From: Fundicoccus culcitae
GTDB lineage: Bacteria; Bacillota; Bacilli; Lactobacillales; Aerococcaceae
Assembly: GCF_024661895.1 (NCBI RefSeq)
Contig: NZ_CP102453.1
Location: 2,418,001-2,482,000, forward strand
Direction: 5' to 3'
DNA: 64,000 nucleotides
This document shows positions 53,672-62,513 of the stretch, piece after piece; within the stretch, counting starts at the first letter, position 1; each line of letters begins with the position of its first letter. The position numbers were made by a program, and so were the translations under genes. The notes beneath the pieces are model-generated. The model did not search any database. It was not told the origin of the DNA and saw only the letters and a list, made by a program, of their open reading frames with translations.

Positions 53672-54739
53672 TCACTTCACATAAATCGGGTTACCTACTA
53701 CAACCAACGTATTCTCCACGCCACGGAAGTCACCGCGAACTTCAAATCGCACAAAGCCGGGCTTAACAGCAGCAGTATCTAACGCAAAGACCACTTCAAA
53801 GCCATCGCCACCAAGCTCAGCAACAGGCTCGCTCTGGTGGAGCAGGGTGTTGTTATTCCACACGGACACGACTGCGTGGGTTACGGGGAATTGTTTCAAG
53901 TCGCGCAACTCAGTAGGGGTCACCGCCACACGCACCTCAGCAGCAGCACCCCCGTCAGCACCAGCCTCAGCAGTAGCACTACCCCCCTCACCAGCACCCC
54001 CCTCAGCCAGCTTCCCAGCGCCCACACGGTCGCCCATGTGCCAGTCGCCCACGGAAAACTGCACACGAGGTCCCAAAGTAATATAATAGGACCCGCTACG
54101 CAGAGCTTCCTTAAAGGTCGCCGGCGTCAACGCCTTTCCAGCCGCCAACTCCACATAGGTCACGCCCATATTGGCGTCGGGGCCATCGGGGCGGTGCCAA
54201 TCACGGCCGGCGGAGCAAGAGATTTCGTAGCCTTCCAATAGCTTGCCTAGCCATAACTCATAAGCTAAGACAGATTCCAACTTGGCTTGCGGGGAATTGC
54301 TATTCCAGATTTCGATATAATTGACCAAGCTAAAATCCTTCACGCGGAAATCCCAGTGACAGCCGGTGCAAATGGGCGACCCGATATCAAATGGATGGGC
54401 AATCCCCACCAAGCCATTGGCCGCACGGACTTCAGCCATGTAGTCATCGATCGTATCCACCGTGGCTTCACGCCAATCGACATCGTAGTCGGCATCGTGG
54501 GCCAGCATATGCCCGAAGTAAGTCGTCCACTCCATGCCATGCAAGGTCACTAGCGCCCCAGACTTTACCGCCTCGACTTCCGCCATCTCCAAATAACCTG
54601 CCGACGAATTGTGGTCGGTCAAAATTAAGCCTTTGTAGCCGAAGTCGACAGCAGCATCCACCAACTCACTCACGCTAAACTGCCCATCGCTGTGGTAGGT
54701 ATGCGAATGCACTTCGACGGGGTATTGATATTTATTCAT
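53672..54739 (-). CDS. PHP-domain metallophosphoesterase, CehA/McbA-like, with Gly/Ala/Glu insert
   Basis: A 355-residue PHP hydrolase. Metal ligands are in VHSHTYHSDGQFS, LILTDHNSSAGY, TLHGMEWTTYFGHML, GIAHPFDIGSPIC and CSAGRDWHRPDGP. The C-terminal beta domain (from about 235) contains a low-complexity insert of about 30 residues (GEGGSATAEAGADGGAAAEV). It would cleave phosphate esters or diesters. Its start overlaps the stop of the upstream small gene (ATGA). Last of a seven-gene operon with an importer and a glycerophosphodiesterase-like gene. Confidence 0.87.
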   Translation of the reverse strand: MNKYQYPVEVHSHTYHSDGQFSVSELVDAAVDFGYKGLILTDHNSSAGYLEMAEVEAVKSGALVTLHGMEWTTYFGHMLAHDADYDVDWREATVDTIDDYMAEVRAANGLVGIAHPFDIGSPICTGCHWDFRVKDFSLVNYIEIWNSNSPQAKLESVLAYELWLGKLLEGYEISCSAGRDWHRPDGPDANMGVTYVELAAGKALTPATFKEALRSGSYYITLGPRVQFSVGDWHMGDRVGAGKLAEGGAGEGGSATAEAGADGGAAAEVRVAVTPTELRDLKQFPVTHAVVSVWNNNTLLHQSEPVAELGGDGFEVVFALDTAAVKPGFVRFEVRGDFRGVENTLVVVGNPIYVK

Positions 54740-55185
54740 AGAGACGCCTCGATTCTAACATTAGCCTTAACAACTTTACTGGCCACACAGTGGCAATTCA
54801 ACTGCAATTCCCAACGACCGGCATCCACATCGACCGGCCAAAACCCATGGCTGGCCGACGCTGCGCTAATCACAATCGTTTGGTCATTGCTTTTATTATG
54901 ATGCGCCCCCAAATAACGACCGTTTTTACTCAACGACAAAGTAATCAAATTATCGACCGGTAAAAAATTCGCGACCTGATAATCCTCCGGACGACTCCCC
55001 GGCAGAGCATACTTGACTACAGCCTCTTCAAGCTGGCTAATCGCGACGTCATCGCTACTTTTATTGGGCGAATAGTTAAAATAGATCGTCAGCTGCGTGT
55101 ACGTTTGATTCAGTTCAAACGGAATCTTAATATTCGTTTGCGTATCAAACTTCCCCAGCTGAATCGTCAAATCGACAATTTTCAT
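54736..55185 (-). CDS. Beta-sandwich protein resembling the N-terminal domain of CehA/McbA metallohydrolases
   Basis: A 149-residue beta-rich protein. The segments LTIYFNYSP, NLITLSLSKNGRYLGAHHNKS and HGFWPVDVDAGRWELQLNCH resemble the usual N-terminal domain (ending ..PGxxxAGxWxVxL) that precedes the PHP domain in CehA/McbA-type proteins. Here it is a separate gene overlapping the PHP gene by 4 bases. I infer the two products form one split enzyme. The resemblance is from memory of family patterns. Confidence 0.6.
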   Translation of the reverse strand: MKIVDLTIQLGKFDTQTNIKIPFELNQTYTQLTIYFNYSPNKSSDDVAISQLEEAVVKYALPGSRPEDYQVANFLPVDNLITLSLSKNGRYLGAHHNKSNDQTIVISAASASHGFWPVDVDAGRWELQLNCHCVASKVVKANVRIEASL

Positions 55186-55818
55186 CTAGGCCACCCCCAA
55201 ATACGCTAAGGCACTGCGACTTGTTACATTATAAACCCCCATATTTAAATAAATATCAATGGTACTCAAGTCGTTAACGGTCCAAACAGAGATATTTACA
55301 TTGAAATGATGAATGATTTCCACAATTTCAGGGGTTACAAACCCATAGTAAAATTGTACGACACGCACACCCCGCGCATAAATATCGCTTAAGACCCGCA
55401 CGAAAACTTCATGATCAAAGGTTTGGCTGTAATCCCAGCTGTTTTCGAAATTATAGAAGAGTTGCGGGCGGAACGATGGCTCGTAATCTTCAATCACCAA
55501 ACCACCACTCAGGACAATGCGGTCAACTAAGTCAAACGCTTGCGCCAATTCAACGGCTAAAGGCCCAATCGCACCGTTTTTACAGTCGATATTTATTAGG
55601 GTGGTTTGGTTTTGAGAGGTTTTCATCTGTTGAAAGACATCCTTTAAAAGGACGCAGTCAGCGTAATCGGCCATTTCGTCGTGGCTGAGGTACAAGGTTC
55701 CGTCCTCAGCCAATTGACAGTCAATCTCAAACGCTTCAACGTTGGCGTTTAACATTGCTTCAATAAATTCCATACTATTATCTTTAAATCCATCACTACC
55801 AGAATGTGCTGTTATCAT
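55186..55818 (-). CDS. Glycerophosphodiester phosphodiesterase-like protein
   Basis: A 210-residue TIM-barrel GDPD homologue. ITAHSGSDGFKDNSMEFIEA replaces the usual HRGxxxxxPENT, keeping the His. FEIDCQLAEDGTLYLSHDE gives the ExD metal ligands and catalytic His. VWTVNDLSTIDIYLNMGVYNVTS matches the C-terminal strand. ATG at 55818 overlaps the permease stop codon and follows GGGAG. It lacks a signal peptide, so it would act on diesters after import. Confidence 0.85.
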   Translation of the reverse strand: MITAHSGSDGFKDNSMEFIEAMLNANVEAFEIDCQLAEDGTLYLSHDEMADYADCVLLKDVFQQMKTSQNQTTLINIDCKNGAIGPLAVELAQAFDLVDRIVLSGGLVIEDYEPSFRPQLFYNFENSWDYSQTFDHEVFVRVLSDIYARGVRVVQFYYGFVTPEIVEIIHHFNVNISVWTVNDLSTIDIYLNMGVYNVTSRSALAYLGVA

Positions 55819-56657
55819 TATTGTTTCTCCCATGCTTCGTCTCGTAAGTTGGAGACGATATATAATACGGCCGCAAATGAACAGAAAATGAACATGATGA
55901 CCGATAAAGCTGCGGCTCTTTCATAAGCCATGTATGAATTGAACTGGTCGTATAAGACCACGCCCAACATTTTTGGATGGTTGGCACCCATTAAAAATGG
56001 TGTCGTAAACGATCCGATATTACCCATAAAGACAAATGTCATGGACATCAACATATCTTTGTAGGTGATGGGTAACAACAATTTGGTGAAAACATGCCAA
56101 GTGTTACCGCCAACGTCACGCAAACCTTCAATGTAAGAGTCCTTAACATTCGATAAAGCCGATAATAGAATTAAACTGGAAAAAGGAATGTTAAACCATA
56201 GGTTCATGATGACAATCCCTTCCATATTGTACATCCAGCCTAAACTTAACTCGATCCCAAACCAATTCGCAATCCGTGCCAAAACCCCGGCGTCGCGAAT
56301 CATTAAAATCATTGAATAGACCGCCACTAAACCAGGAATAAACCGTGGCAGTAAGACGAGCCATCCCATCCATTTAGACACGCGCGATTTTGAAAAGCGC
56401 AAGTAAATCGCCAACAAATACGAAATAACTAAAGTTAACACAACCGTAATAAGCACGATTTGCAACGTATAAATAATATTTTGTTGTTGGACCGGATCTG
56501 TAAAGAAAAAGAGATAATTATCCAACGTAAAGGAACCATCTTCAGGATCAGCAAAACTACGGAAAATGGAGTTAAACATTGGCACGACAACAAAGGTAAT
56601 CACAATAATAAACGACGGCGCCACTAAGAGGTAAGGGGTCCATTTATTTTCTTTCAA
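55818..56657 (-). CDS. ABC importer permease A (PotB/ThiP-like)
   Basis: A 279-residue permease with six helices and the EAA-type loop SYIEGLRDVGGNTWHVFTKL before PITYKDMLMSM. TTG start at 56657 follows GGAGGGG. Together with the permease at 57655 it forms a heterodimeric channel. In the operon for uptake of an organic phosphodiester-like compound (inferred from the linked hydrolases). Confidence 0.88.
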   Translation of the reverse strand: MKENKWTPYLLVAPSFIIVITFVVVPMFNSIFRSFADPEDGSFTLDNYLFFFTDPVQQQNIIYTLQIVLITVVLTLVISYLLAIYLRFSKSRVSKWMGWLVLLPRFIPGLVAVYSMILMIRDAGVLARIANWFGIELSLGWMYNMEGIVIMNLWFNIPFSSLILLSALSNVKDSYIEGLRDVGGNTWHVFTKLLLPITYKDMLMSMTFVFMGNIGSFTTPFLMGANHPKMLGVVLYDQFNSYMAYERAAALSVIMFIFCSFAAVLYIVSNLRDEAWEKQ

Positions 56658-56669
56658 TATGAACCCCTC

Positions 56670-57641
56670 CTATTTCCCTGCGTAAACATGGTGTCTAGCG
56701 ACTTTATACGAAACGTCACTACCGATCAAATAGTTGGGCACTTCAGACCGTGAAATAAATGACTGCAATTGACTACCATTCGGCAAGTCCAAGGTCACAA
56801 TCGCATAGTGACCAATCAACATAATATCCGCAATGGTCGCGCTGTGTTCATATTCACCGGCTTGTCCTAAGACAATATCTTCCGGACGTGAAGCCACCAC
56901 TTCGCCACTTTCAGACTGATCAAAGTTCATCGTTCCAATAAATGACGCCACATATTGTGTTTCAGGGTTGTCATAAATATCATTTGGTGTCCCAACTTGC
57001 GCAATGACCCCTTTATCCATAACCACAATGCGGTCAGAAATTGACATGGCTTCTTCTTGGTCATGCGTGACAAAGACAATTGTTAAATCCAAATCTTGGC
57101 GAATCCGTTTAATTTCAGACCGCATTTCATGACGAATCTTCGCATCCAAAGCCGAGAAAGGCTCGTCTAACAATAAGACCGCTGGTTTTAACAACAAACT
57201 CCGCGCAATCGCGACCCGTTGTTGTTGCCCACCTGATAATTGGGAAGGAAACTTCTCTTCAACCCCCGGCATGCGCACCAAATCCAAAATAGTCGCCACC
57301 TGCTTTTTAATATCCGCTTTCGACACTTTACGCAATTTCAAGCCAAAGGCTAAATTCTCAAACACAGTCATATGTGGCCACAAGTTATACGATTGAAACA
57401 CCATCCCGGTCGGACGGTTTTCAGGCGCCAAGTTCGTCACATCTTGACCATCAATCAAAATCTCGCCCGCCGTCACCTTGTTAAAGCCACCAATCGCGCG
57501 CATAATCGTCGTTTTCCCACAGCCCGACGGCCCCAAGAGTGTCAAAATCTCCCCTTGATTAATGGACAAATTAATATCCTTAACGCCGTCGCCGTTATCA
57601 TAGATGACACTTAAATTATTTATTTGAACTTTTTCAACCAT
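56670..57641 (-). CDS. ABC importer ATPase (PotA/UgpC-like)
   Basis: A 323-residue ATPase with Walker A GPSGCGKTTIMRAI, VFQSYNLWPHMTVFENL, signature LSGGQQQRVAIARSLLLKP, Walker B VLLLDEPFSALD and H-loop THDQEEAM. A TOBE domain lies C-terminal (SRPEDIVLG). ATG at 57641 follows AAGGAG, with the dispersed GATATTTAT motif filling the RBS spacer. Gap of 12 bases to the permease downstream. Confidence 0.92.
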   Translation of the reverse strand: MVEKVQINNLSVIYDNGDGVKDINLSINQGEILTLLGPSGCGKTTIMRAIGGFNKVTAGEILIDGQDVTNLAPENRPTGMVFQSYNLWPHMTVFENLAFGLKLRKVSKADIKKQVATILDLVRMPGVEEKFPSQLSGGQQQRVAIARSLLLKPAVLLLDEPFSALDAKIRHEMRSEIKRIRQDLDLTIVFVTHDQEEAMSISDRIVVMDKGVIAQVGTPNDIYDNPETQYVASFIGTMNFDQSESGEVVASRPEDIVLGQAGEYEHSATIADIMLIGHYAIVTLDLPNGSQLQSFISRSEVPNYLIGSDVSYKVARHHVYAGK

Positions 57642-57654
57642 AATAAATATCTCC

Positions 57655-58485
57655 TTATTTCATTTTAAAGCCTTGGCCTAAGGCATCGGCCGACAGGTAT
57701 TTTCTAAATAACCAAATCACAATGATCGATGGCACCATTAAGATAAGTGAGAAGACAGCCCCCGCTTGCAATGGATAATCCAAGATAATCCCATACATTG
57801 CCGTTGCCATCGTATTAATATCCGGGAAGCCAACTAACAGCGTTCCTTGCGCTTCTTCCATGGAACCTAAAAAGGTGTAAACCGATGCGACTGCAATCCC
57901 AGGCATGGCCAAAGGTAAGGTTATTTTCCGAAAGACCATAAAAGGGGAGGCCCCCACATCACGGGCTGCTTCTTCTTGTTGTCTGTGGACCGATCTAAAA
58001 GAACCGGCCGGTAACCAAATCATAAACATCAACGTATTGATTAAATGGATAATAATAACGCCCGGCAAAGTCCCCATTAAATTCAAACGATAAAAAATGA
58101 TGGCCATAGCCACATAAATACCCATTTTCGGAAACGCATTGGAAATTAAAAAGGTGAACATGAAAAACTTGCGTCCGACAAAGTTATACCGCGAAATCGC
58201 ATAAGCGGCCGGCACGCCAACGATCAATGAAATAATGGTCGTCAAAGTCGCCACCACAAAGGAGGTAATAATCGACTCAACTAACTGATCTTGACTGAAA
58301 ATAAATTCCCACCAACGCAAACCAAATTCTTGGGGAATCACATTGGGATAACGATACGTATCGCCAAAAGCGATCATGATGTTATTGACTAAAGGAGTAT
58401 AGAAAAAGAGTAAAAAAATAGCAAAAATCACAAAGTTCCAAAATTTACGCGGCCCCACAGCGTGGTAATAACGTTTCGGTGACAT
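57655..58485 (-). CDS. ABC importer permease B (PotC/UgpE-like)
   Basis: A 276-residue permease with six helices. The EAA loop reads QQEEAARDVGASPFMVFRKI. ATG at 58485 follows AAGGAGGAG; a longer in-frame version begins inside the intergenic hairpin region and lacks an RBS. Partner of the permease at 55818. Confidence 0.9.
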   Translation of the reverse strand: MSPKRYYHAVGPRKFWNFVIFAIFLLFFYTPLVNNIMIAFGDTYRYPNVIPQEFGLRWWEFIFSQDQLVESIITSFVVATLTTIISLIVGVPAAYAISRYNFVGRKFFMFTFLISNAFPKMGIYVAMAIIFYRLNLMGTLPGVIIIHLINTLMFMIWLPAGSFRSVHRQQEEAARDVGASPFMVFRKITLPLAMPGIAVASVYTFLGSMEEAQGTLLVGFPDINTMATAMYGIILDYPLQAGAVFSLILMVPSIIVIWLFRKYLSADALGQGFKMK

Positions 58486-58629
58486 ACAAACTCCTCCTTG
58501 TAAAGTTTTATCAATTACAAAAGCCGAACGTTTCACCATATCGTGTACTATCGCGAGAAGGACAGTATGTTTTCACGATAAGATAGAACGTTCAGCTAAT
58601 GTAGAGTAGCAGTGATATTTAGTTAACGA
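58486..58629 (-). other. Intercistronic gap between binding protein and permease genes
   Basis: 144 bases holding the dispersed motif GCAGTGATATTTAG (58,606-58,619) and imperfect inverted repeats (GAACGTTC...GAAACGTTC, ATCGTG...CACGAT) that could form an mRNA stem protecting the binding-protein transcript. No U tract, so full termination is unlikely. Confidence 0.4.
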
Positions 58630-59781
58630 TTATTGTAAAGTTCCGATTTCATTGTCCCAACGTTCGTTAAGTAAACCACCTAGTTCACCTAAGCTTGAAC
58701 GACGGAAGTTAGTCACATCAAGGCCTTCTAATAACGAAGAGTTCGGGCTATCGAAGCTAGAAGAATCGACTAAAGGAATTGCAGCCATGTTGTCTAACAA
58801 GATTTGTTGTGCTTCGTCCGTTAACATGAAGTCCATAACGGCATGCGCACCTTCAACGTTTGAACCGATGGTAGGAATCGCAAAAGCATTCAAGCTTCCA
58901 GTGAAACCAGGATCGATTTGAGCAATTTTAGTTGTTTCAGGTAAAATACCTTGGTTGATTTGAGAAATAGCCATATCAGCCCAAGCAGGAATCATGTCTA
59001 CTTGTTGGTCAATTAGTAAATCAAGTGTTCCTTGGTTTTTGTTAGGATAAACGGTTGAACCACCAGATTGGTATAAGAATGGGTGTAACTCTTCTAATAA
59101 AGCAAAACCTTGATCCCATTGTTCCATGTTAGCTTCGTCAGAAGACGTTAAAGCCGCTTCATCTAAGAAGTTGTAAACAGCTGTCACAACAAATGAGCTA
59201 CCAGCACCACCAGAACCTGGTGTGTTGTAAGCGAAACGACCTGGATTTTCTTTAATCCATGTGTATAATTCATCAGCCGTTGTTGGAACATTTTCAACAC
59301 GTTCCTCGTCATAAGCTAAAACAACCGTTGTTCCACGGTAAGGAGCTAAGTATTCAGCATTTTCTGCCACTTGCGCATCCACGCGTTCTAAGTTAGGTAC
59401 TAAGGCTGTATCGACAGGAACGAACATTTCATCAACCGTCATATCGGTTGTGTAGGAAGGAATATCATCAGCACCTAATTCGATAATGTCATAGTTTGTG
59501 CCAGTTTCGCCAGCTAAAGTAGCTGCCACTAAACGATCACGTAACCCTTGTGCACCAGAACCAGATAAAATGAACTCAACTTCTAAGTCATATAATTCAC
59601 CATAAGATGAATTGTCAAACGCTTTTTCTAACTCTTCGAAGACCATACGAACATTGTCAGATCCACCTGTCCATAAAGTAACCGTCGTTTTTTCTTGCGC
59701 AGACACAGTTGCTGTTGCTAATGAACCCGCTAAAGCCGCAACCCCAGCCAAGCCCATCAATTTTTTAAGTGCTTTTTTCAT
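58630..59781 (-). CDS. ABC importer substrate-binding protein (SBP_bac_1/6 class)
   Basis: A 383-residue exported binding protein. Mature start VSA|QEKTTVTLWTGGSDNVRM, then LSGSGAQGLRDRLVAATLAG, NTPGSGGAGSSFVVTAVYNF and IPTIGSNVEGAHAVMDFML. No lipobox Cys. First gene of the importer-GDPD-PHP operon. The ligand is unknown; linked genes and the Pho-like box suggest a phosphate ester such as a glycerophosphodiester. Confidence 0.87.
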   Translation of the reverse strand: MKKALKKLMGLAGVAALAGSLATATVSAQEKTTVTLWTGGSDNVRMVFEELEKAFDNSSYGELYDLEVEFILSGSGAQGLRDRLVAATLAGETGTNYDIIELGADDIPSYTTDMTVDEMFVPVDTALVPNLERVDAQVAENAEYLAPYRGTTVVLAYDEERVENVPTTADELYTWIKENPGRFAYNTPGSGGAGSSFVVTAVYNFLDEAALTSSDEANMEQWDQGFALLEELHPFLYQSGGSTVYPNKNQGTLDLLIDQQVDMIPAWADMAISQINQGILPETTKIAQIDPGFTGSLNAFAIPTIGSNVEGAHAVMDFMLTDEAQQILLDNMAAIPLVDSSSFDSPNSSLLEGLDVTNFRRSSLGELGGLLNERWDNEIGTLQ

Positions 59782-59833
59782 TTGCTACCTCCAAAATAAT
59801 TGTTTTTTTACAGCACCTATCGTACCACCCCAT

Positions 59834-59872
59834 TGTTAATTTCCAGTCAAATTCCCGTAAATATTACGTAAA
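59834..59872 (-). promoter_or_regulatory. Pho-box-like array of four hexamers before the importer-GDPD-PHP operon
   Basis: Reading towards the gene: TTTACG, TTTACG, TTGACT and TTAACA, each separated by exactly 5 bases (11-bp period). This is the layout of PhoP boxes (TTHAYA repeats) in Bacillus. It ends 53 bases before the ATG, close to where a -35 would lie. Confidence 0.65.
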
Positions 59873-59939
59873 TCCAGCACTTTGATTGTAAAGTTTTTGT
59901 ATACCTCTCGAATTCACTATTTTCCAAATAAATATCTCT

Positions 59940-60335
59940 GCTAGCTTCTAAGCTGGCTGCGTGCTGCTTTTCGGGAACGGCTGTGCTTTCCGATATTGGT
60001 AGAAAAACAAGTCATCGCCAGTGACTGCGAGTGACGGGAAATGCTAAAAGGCGGACTTGGAATGGGGCGGACGACCGGCAATTTGAATTGGCGGACGTCC
60101 CACAAAAACGACGACCGGCAAGTGTGCTTAATAAGGTGTAAACGCCAAAAAACCGGACTTGGAATGATGGGGACGACCGGCAAGTTGAATTAGCGGACGT
60201 CCCACAAAAACGACGACCGGCAAGTGTTGGCAGTGATAGAATGAATCATAATGCCCGCCAAACCAGCTTCCATTTGGCGATGTCTTCAACTCTGCCCGCC
60301 AAACGACCTTCCATTTGGCGAGTTTGTTTTGTCAT
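59940..60335. repeat. Family C and B palindromic repeats before the acetyltransferase gene
   Basis: Units GGACGACCGGCAA...GGCGGACGTCC recur between 60,050 and 60,230. Two 41-bp family B units (CCCGCCAAAC...TTTGGCGA) start at 60,254 and 60,295. The following bases to 60,500 contain a GGTGGCGA/CGCCACC J-like hairpin at about 60,408-60,440. No gene. Confidence 0.75.
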
Positions 60336-60540
60336 ATTAAGTACGAAGTAAAAAAGTGGAGGGATTTCGGATACAGAAAAACGACAGCTAAAGTTTTATC
60401 GATATAGGTGGCGAAGCCCGCGCATTCCCCCGCCACCCATAACCTCTACTGACAAATCAATCCTCTTCACAAGAATTTTCCACAAGAAATTTAGTGTAAA
60501 TCATGTTAAGATATTGGAAACGACTTTGAGGAGTGGTAAG

Positions 60541-61104
60541 ATGAGTAGATATGTTTTTAAACTGCGAGTAGATAATCAATTGAGTCTCGTGGCACCGATA
60601 GCGACGGCAAAAGTTGCGGCAGAGTTATTTACTTTAATTGACAAAGACCGGGACCATTTAAAACCGTTCTTACCCTGGGTTCAAGCCACGCAAACGGTGG
60701 AGGACGAATTCAACTTCTTAAAGCGGGTGCTGCAAGCTCAAGCCGAGGGTGAGACTTACATGTTCCTTATTGAATATGACGACCAAATAGTTGGCACGAT
60801 TGATTTGCATTTTGTAAATACGAATCATCACCGAGCCGAAATTGGTTATTGGTTGGCCTCGTCGCACACAGGGCTTGGGATTATGACACGCTGCGTCAAC
60901 ACAGTCACTCAATATGGTTTTCAAACTCTGGATTTGAATCGCATTGATATTTATTGTGATGTGGAGAATGTGGCGTCAAACGCGGTCGCCAAGCGGTCAA
61001 ACTATCAATTTCTCGCGACGCAACCGGCGCAAGTTTTTCAAGATAACCGCTATCGGGATATGAATCAGTATGTGATGTTAAAACGTGATTTCAAGGAGGA
61101 CTAA
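60541..61104 (+). CDS. GNAT acetyltransferase, RimL-like
   Basis: A 187-residue N-acetyltransferase of the RimJ/RimL type. LSLVAPIATAKVAAELFTLI, FLIEYDDQIVGTIDLHFVN, AEIGYWLASSHTGLGIMTRCV (acetyl-CoA binding region) and RIDIYCDVENVASNAVAKRSNYQF are typical. ATG at 60541 lies 7 bases after GAGGAG. It may acetylate a ribosomal protein N-terminus or a small amine. It is directly followed by a small membrane protein gene. Confidence 0.9.
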   Translation: MSRYVFKLRVDNQLSLVAPIATAKVAAELFTLIDKDRDHLKPFLPWVQATQTVEDEFNFLKRVLQAQAEGETYMFLIEYDDQIVGTIDLHFVNTNHHRAEIGYWLASSHTGLGIMTRCVNTVTQYGFQTLDLNRIDIYCDVENVASNAVAKRSNYQFLATQPAQVFQDNRYRDMNQYVMLKRDFKED

Positions 61105-61404
61105 ATGGATATATTAGGAATACTTGGTTGGATTGTTATCATTATCGTTGCTGTTGTTGTCTATAGTTTTATGGCGCGGTCAAAGAATCGGCGCGAAATG
61201 GAGCGCAATCGCCGCGATTTGCGGGATGGGAAATTGAATGACAGTCAGCTGAAAGAGATTTATCGCAAGTTAGATAGTTATAAAGATGATCCGTTTTTTG
61301 CGGTAGCTTCCTATGGCTTGTTCTATAAGGAATACTACCAGTTGGCCAATGAAAATTATGAAGCATTTAAACCTGAGATGCTAAAGCGAGGGCTACTCCG
61401 TTAA
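61105..61404 (+). CDS. Small membrane-anchored protein, function unknown
   Basis: A 99-residue protein: one N-terminal helix (residues about 4-25), then a charged, helical cytoplasmic part with RREMERNRRDLRDGKLND and DPFFAVASYGLFYKEYYQ. The GGAGG lies inside the end of the acetyltransferase gene and the ATG directly follows that gene's stop, so the two are co-translated. I do not recognise the family. Confidence 0.7.
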   Translation: MDILGILGWIVIIIVAVVVYSFMARSKNRREMERNRRDLRDGKLNDSQLKEIYRKLDSYKDDPFFAVASYGLFYKEYYQLANENYEAFKPEMLKRGLLR

Positions 61405-61445
61405 CTCCGTTTAGTTAGCCTCAGCCATGAGGAAGGGATATTTAT

Positions 61446-62513
61446 TTGAAAAAGATAGGGAAAGTATTAGGATGGGTTGGGGGTTTGATGGGCGGGGCGG
61501 CGCTGGCGGCTTATGCGACAACGCTGGTGACGCCAAAACCGGAAGCTTTTATGATAAAGCAGCTATTCAACCGTCCATATGGGATAAAAAATCCGACGAT
61601 GTACGAGGCGGCGAGTGGACGAGTGAAAGTGCTTGAGGATTTGTCGTTTTCGAGTCATTTTGAAAACAGCACCTACGATTTGTATTTGCCAATCGATTTG
61701 GCTGACAATGAGAAGTTGCCTTTGGTGGTGTGGTTGCACGGCGGCGGTTTTGTGGGTGGCGACAAGTCGCAAATGCATGAGTTCGCCACTTATTTAACAG
61801 CGCGTTCGCGTGTGGTAGTGGCTACTTTAAATTACGGTCTAGCCCCTAAAAATAAATATCCCTACCAATTAAACCAGTTGGCTACTGCTATCTGCTATTT
61901 CAAGGAAGAGCCAACCTTAGCGGAGCATTTGGATTGTTCGCGCATAATAATTGGGGGCGATTCGGCAGGGGCACAAATTGCTGGCCAATATGTGTTGATG
62001 CAGACAAACGATGCTTATCGTGAGTCAATGGGGCATAAGCAGAGCTTAGAGACAGAGCAAATCAAGGGCTTTATCTCTTATTGTGGTCCGCTAGCCATGA
62101 GTCGCTTGGCGACCCATCCCCATGAAAGTCGGATGGTGCGCTATATGTTGCATACCATATCGCGTTCCATTATTAAGAGTCGCGAATGGACACAGCAAGC
62201 GGAATTGTTTGAAGCTTCAATAACCGATCATGTCAACAGCTGTTTTCCTCCATCTTATGTTACGGATGGGAATACACGGACATTTGATATGCAAGGGCAA
62301 GCCTTTACCCAGCGGCTGAAAGAATTGAAGGTGCCTGTTGTGGAACGCTTTTTTGCCGATACCGATCGCAAGGTGATGCACGAATACCAGTTTGAGTATT
62401 TAACGGATGATGCGCTAGTTTGTTTGGATGAAACGTGTGCGTTTATTGATGAGGTGTTGCAGGAAATGAAGGATGATAATGGCAGAAGTATGTATTTGAA
62501 GGAGATTAAATGA
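61446..62513 (+). CDS. Alpha/beta hydrolase (esterase/lipase, HSL-like)
   Basis: A 355-residue alpha/beta hydrolase. An N-terminal hydrophobic segment (WVGGLMGGAALAAYATTLV) suggests membrane anchoring. The oxyanion motif LVVWLHGGGFVGGD and nucleophile elbow IIGGDSAGAQIAGQ are canonical for the hormone-sensitive-lipase group. Asp and His candidates lie in FFADTDRKVMHEYQFEY. TTG start at 61446 follows GGAAGGG, with the dispersed GATATTTAT motif in the spacer. Coupled to the next gene by a 4-base overlap. Confidence 0.85.
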   Translation: MKKIGKVLGWVGGLMGGAALAAYATTLVTPKPEAFMIKQLFNRPYGIKNPTMYEAASGRVKVLEDLSFSSHFENSTYDLYLPIDLADNEKLPLVVWLHGGGFVGGDKSQMHEFATYLTARSRVVVATLNYGLAPKNKYPYQLNQLATAICYFKEEPTLAEHLDCSRIIIGGDSAGAQIAGQYVLMQTNDAYRESMGHKQSLETEQIKGFISYCGPLAMSRLATHPHESRMVRYMLHTISRSIIKSREWTQQAELFEASITDHVNSCFPPSYVTDGNTRTFDMQGQAFTQRLKELKVPVVERFFADTDRKVMHEYQFEYLTDDALVCLDETCAFIDEVLQEMKDDNGRSMYLKEIK

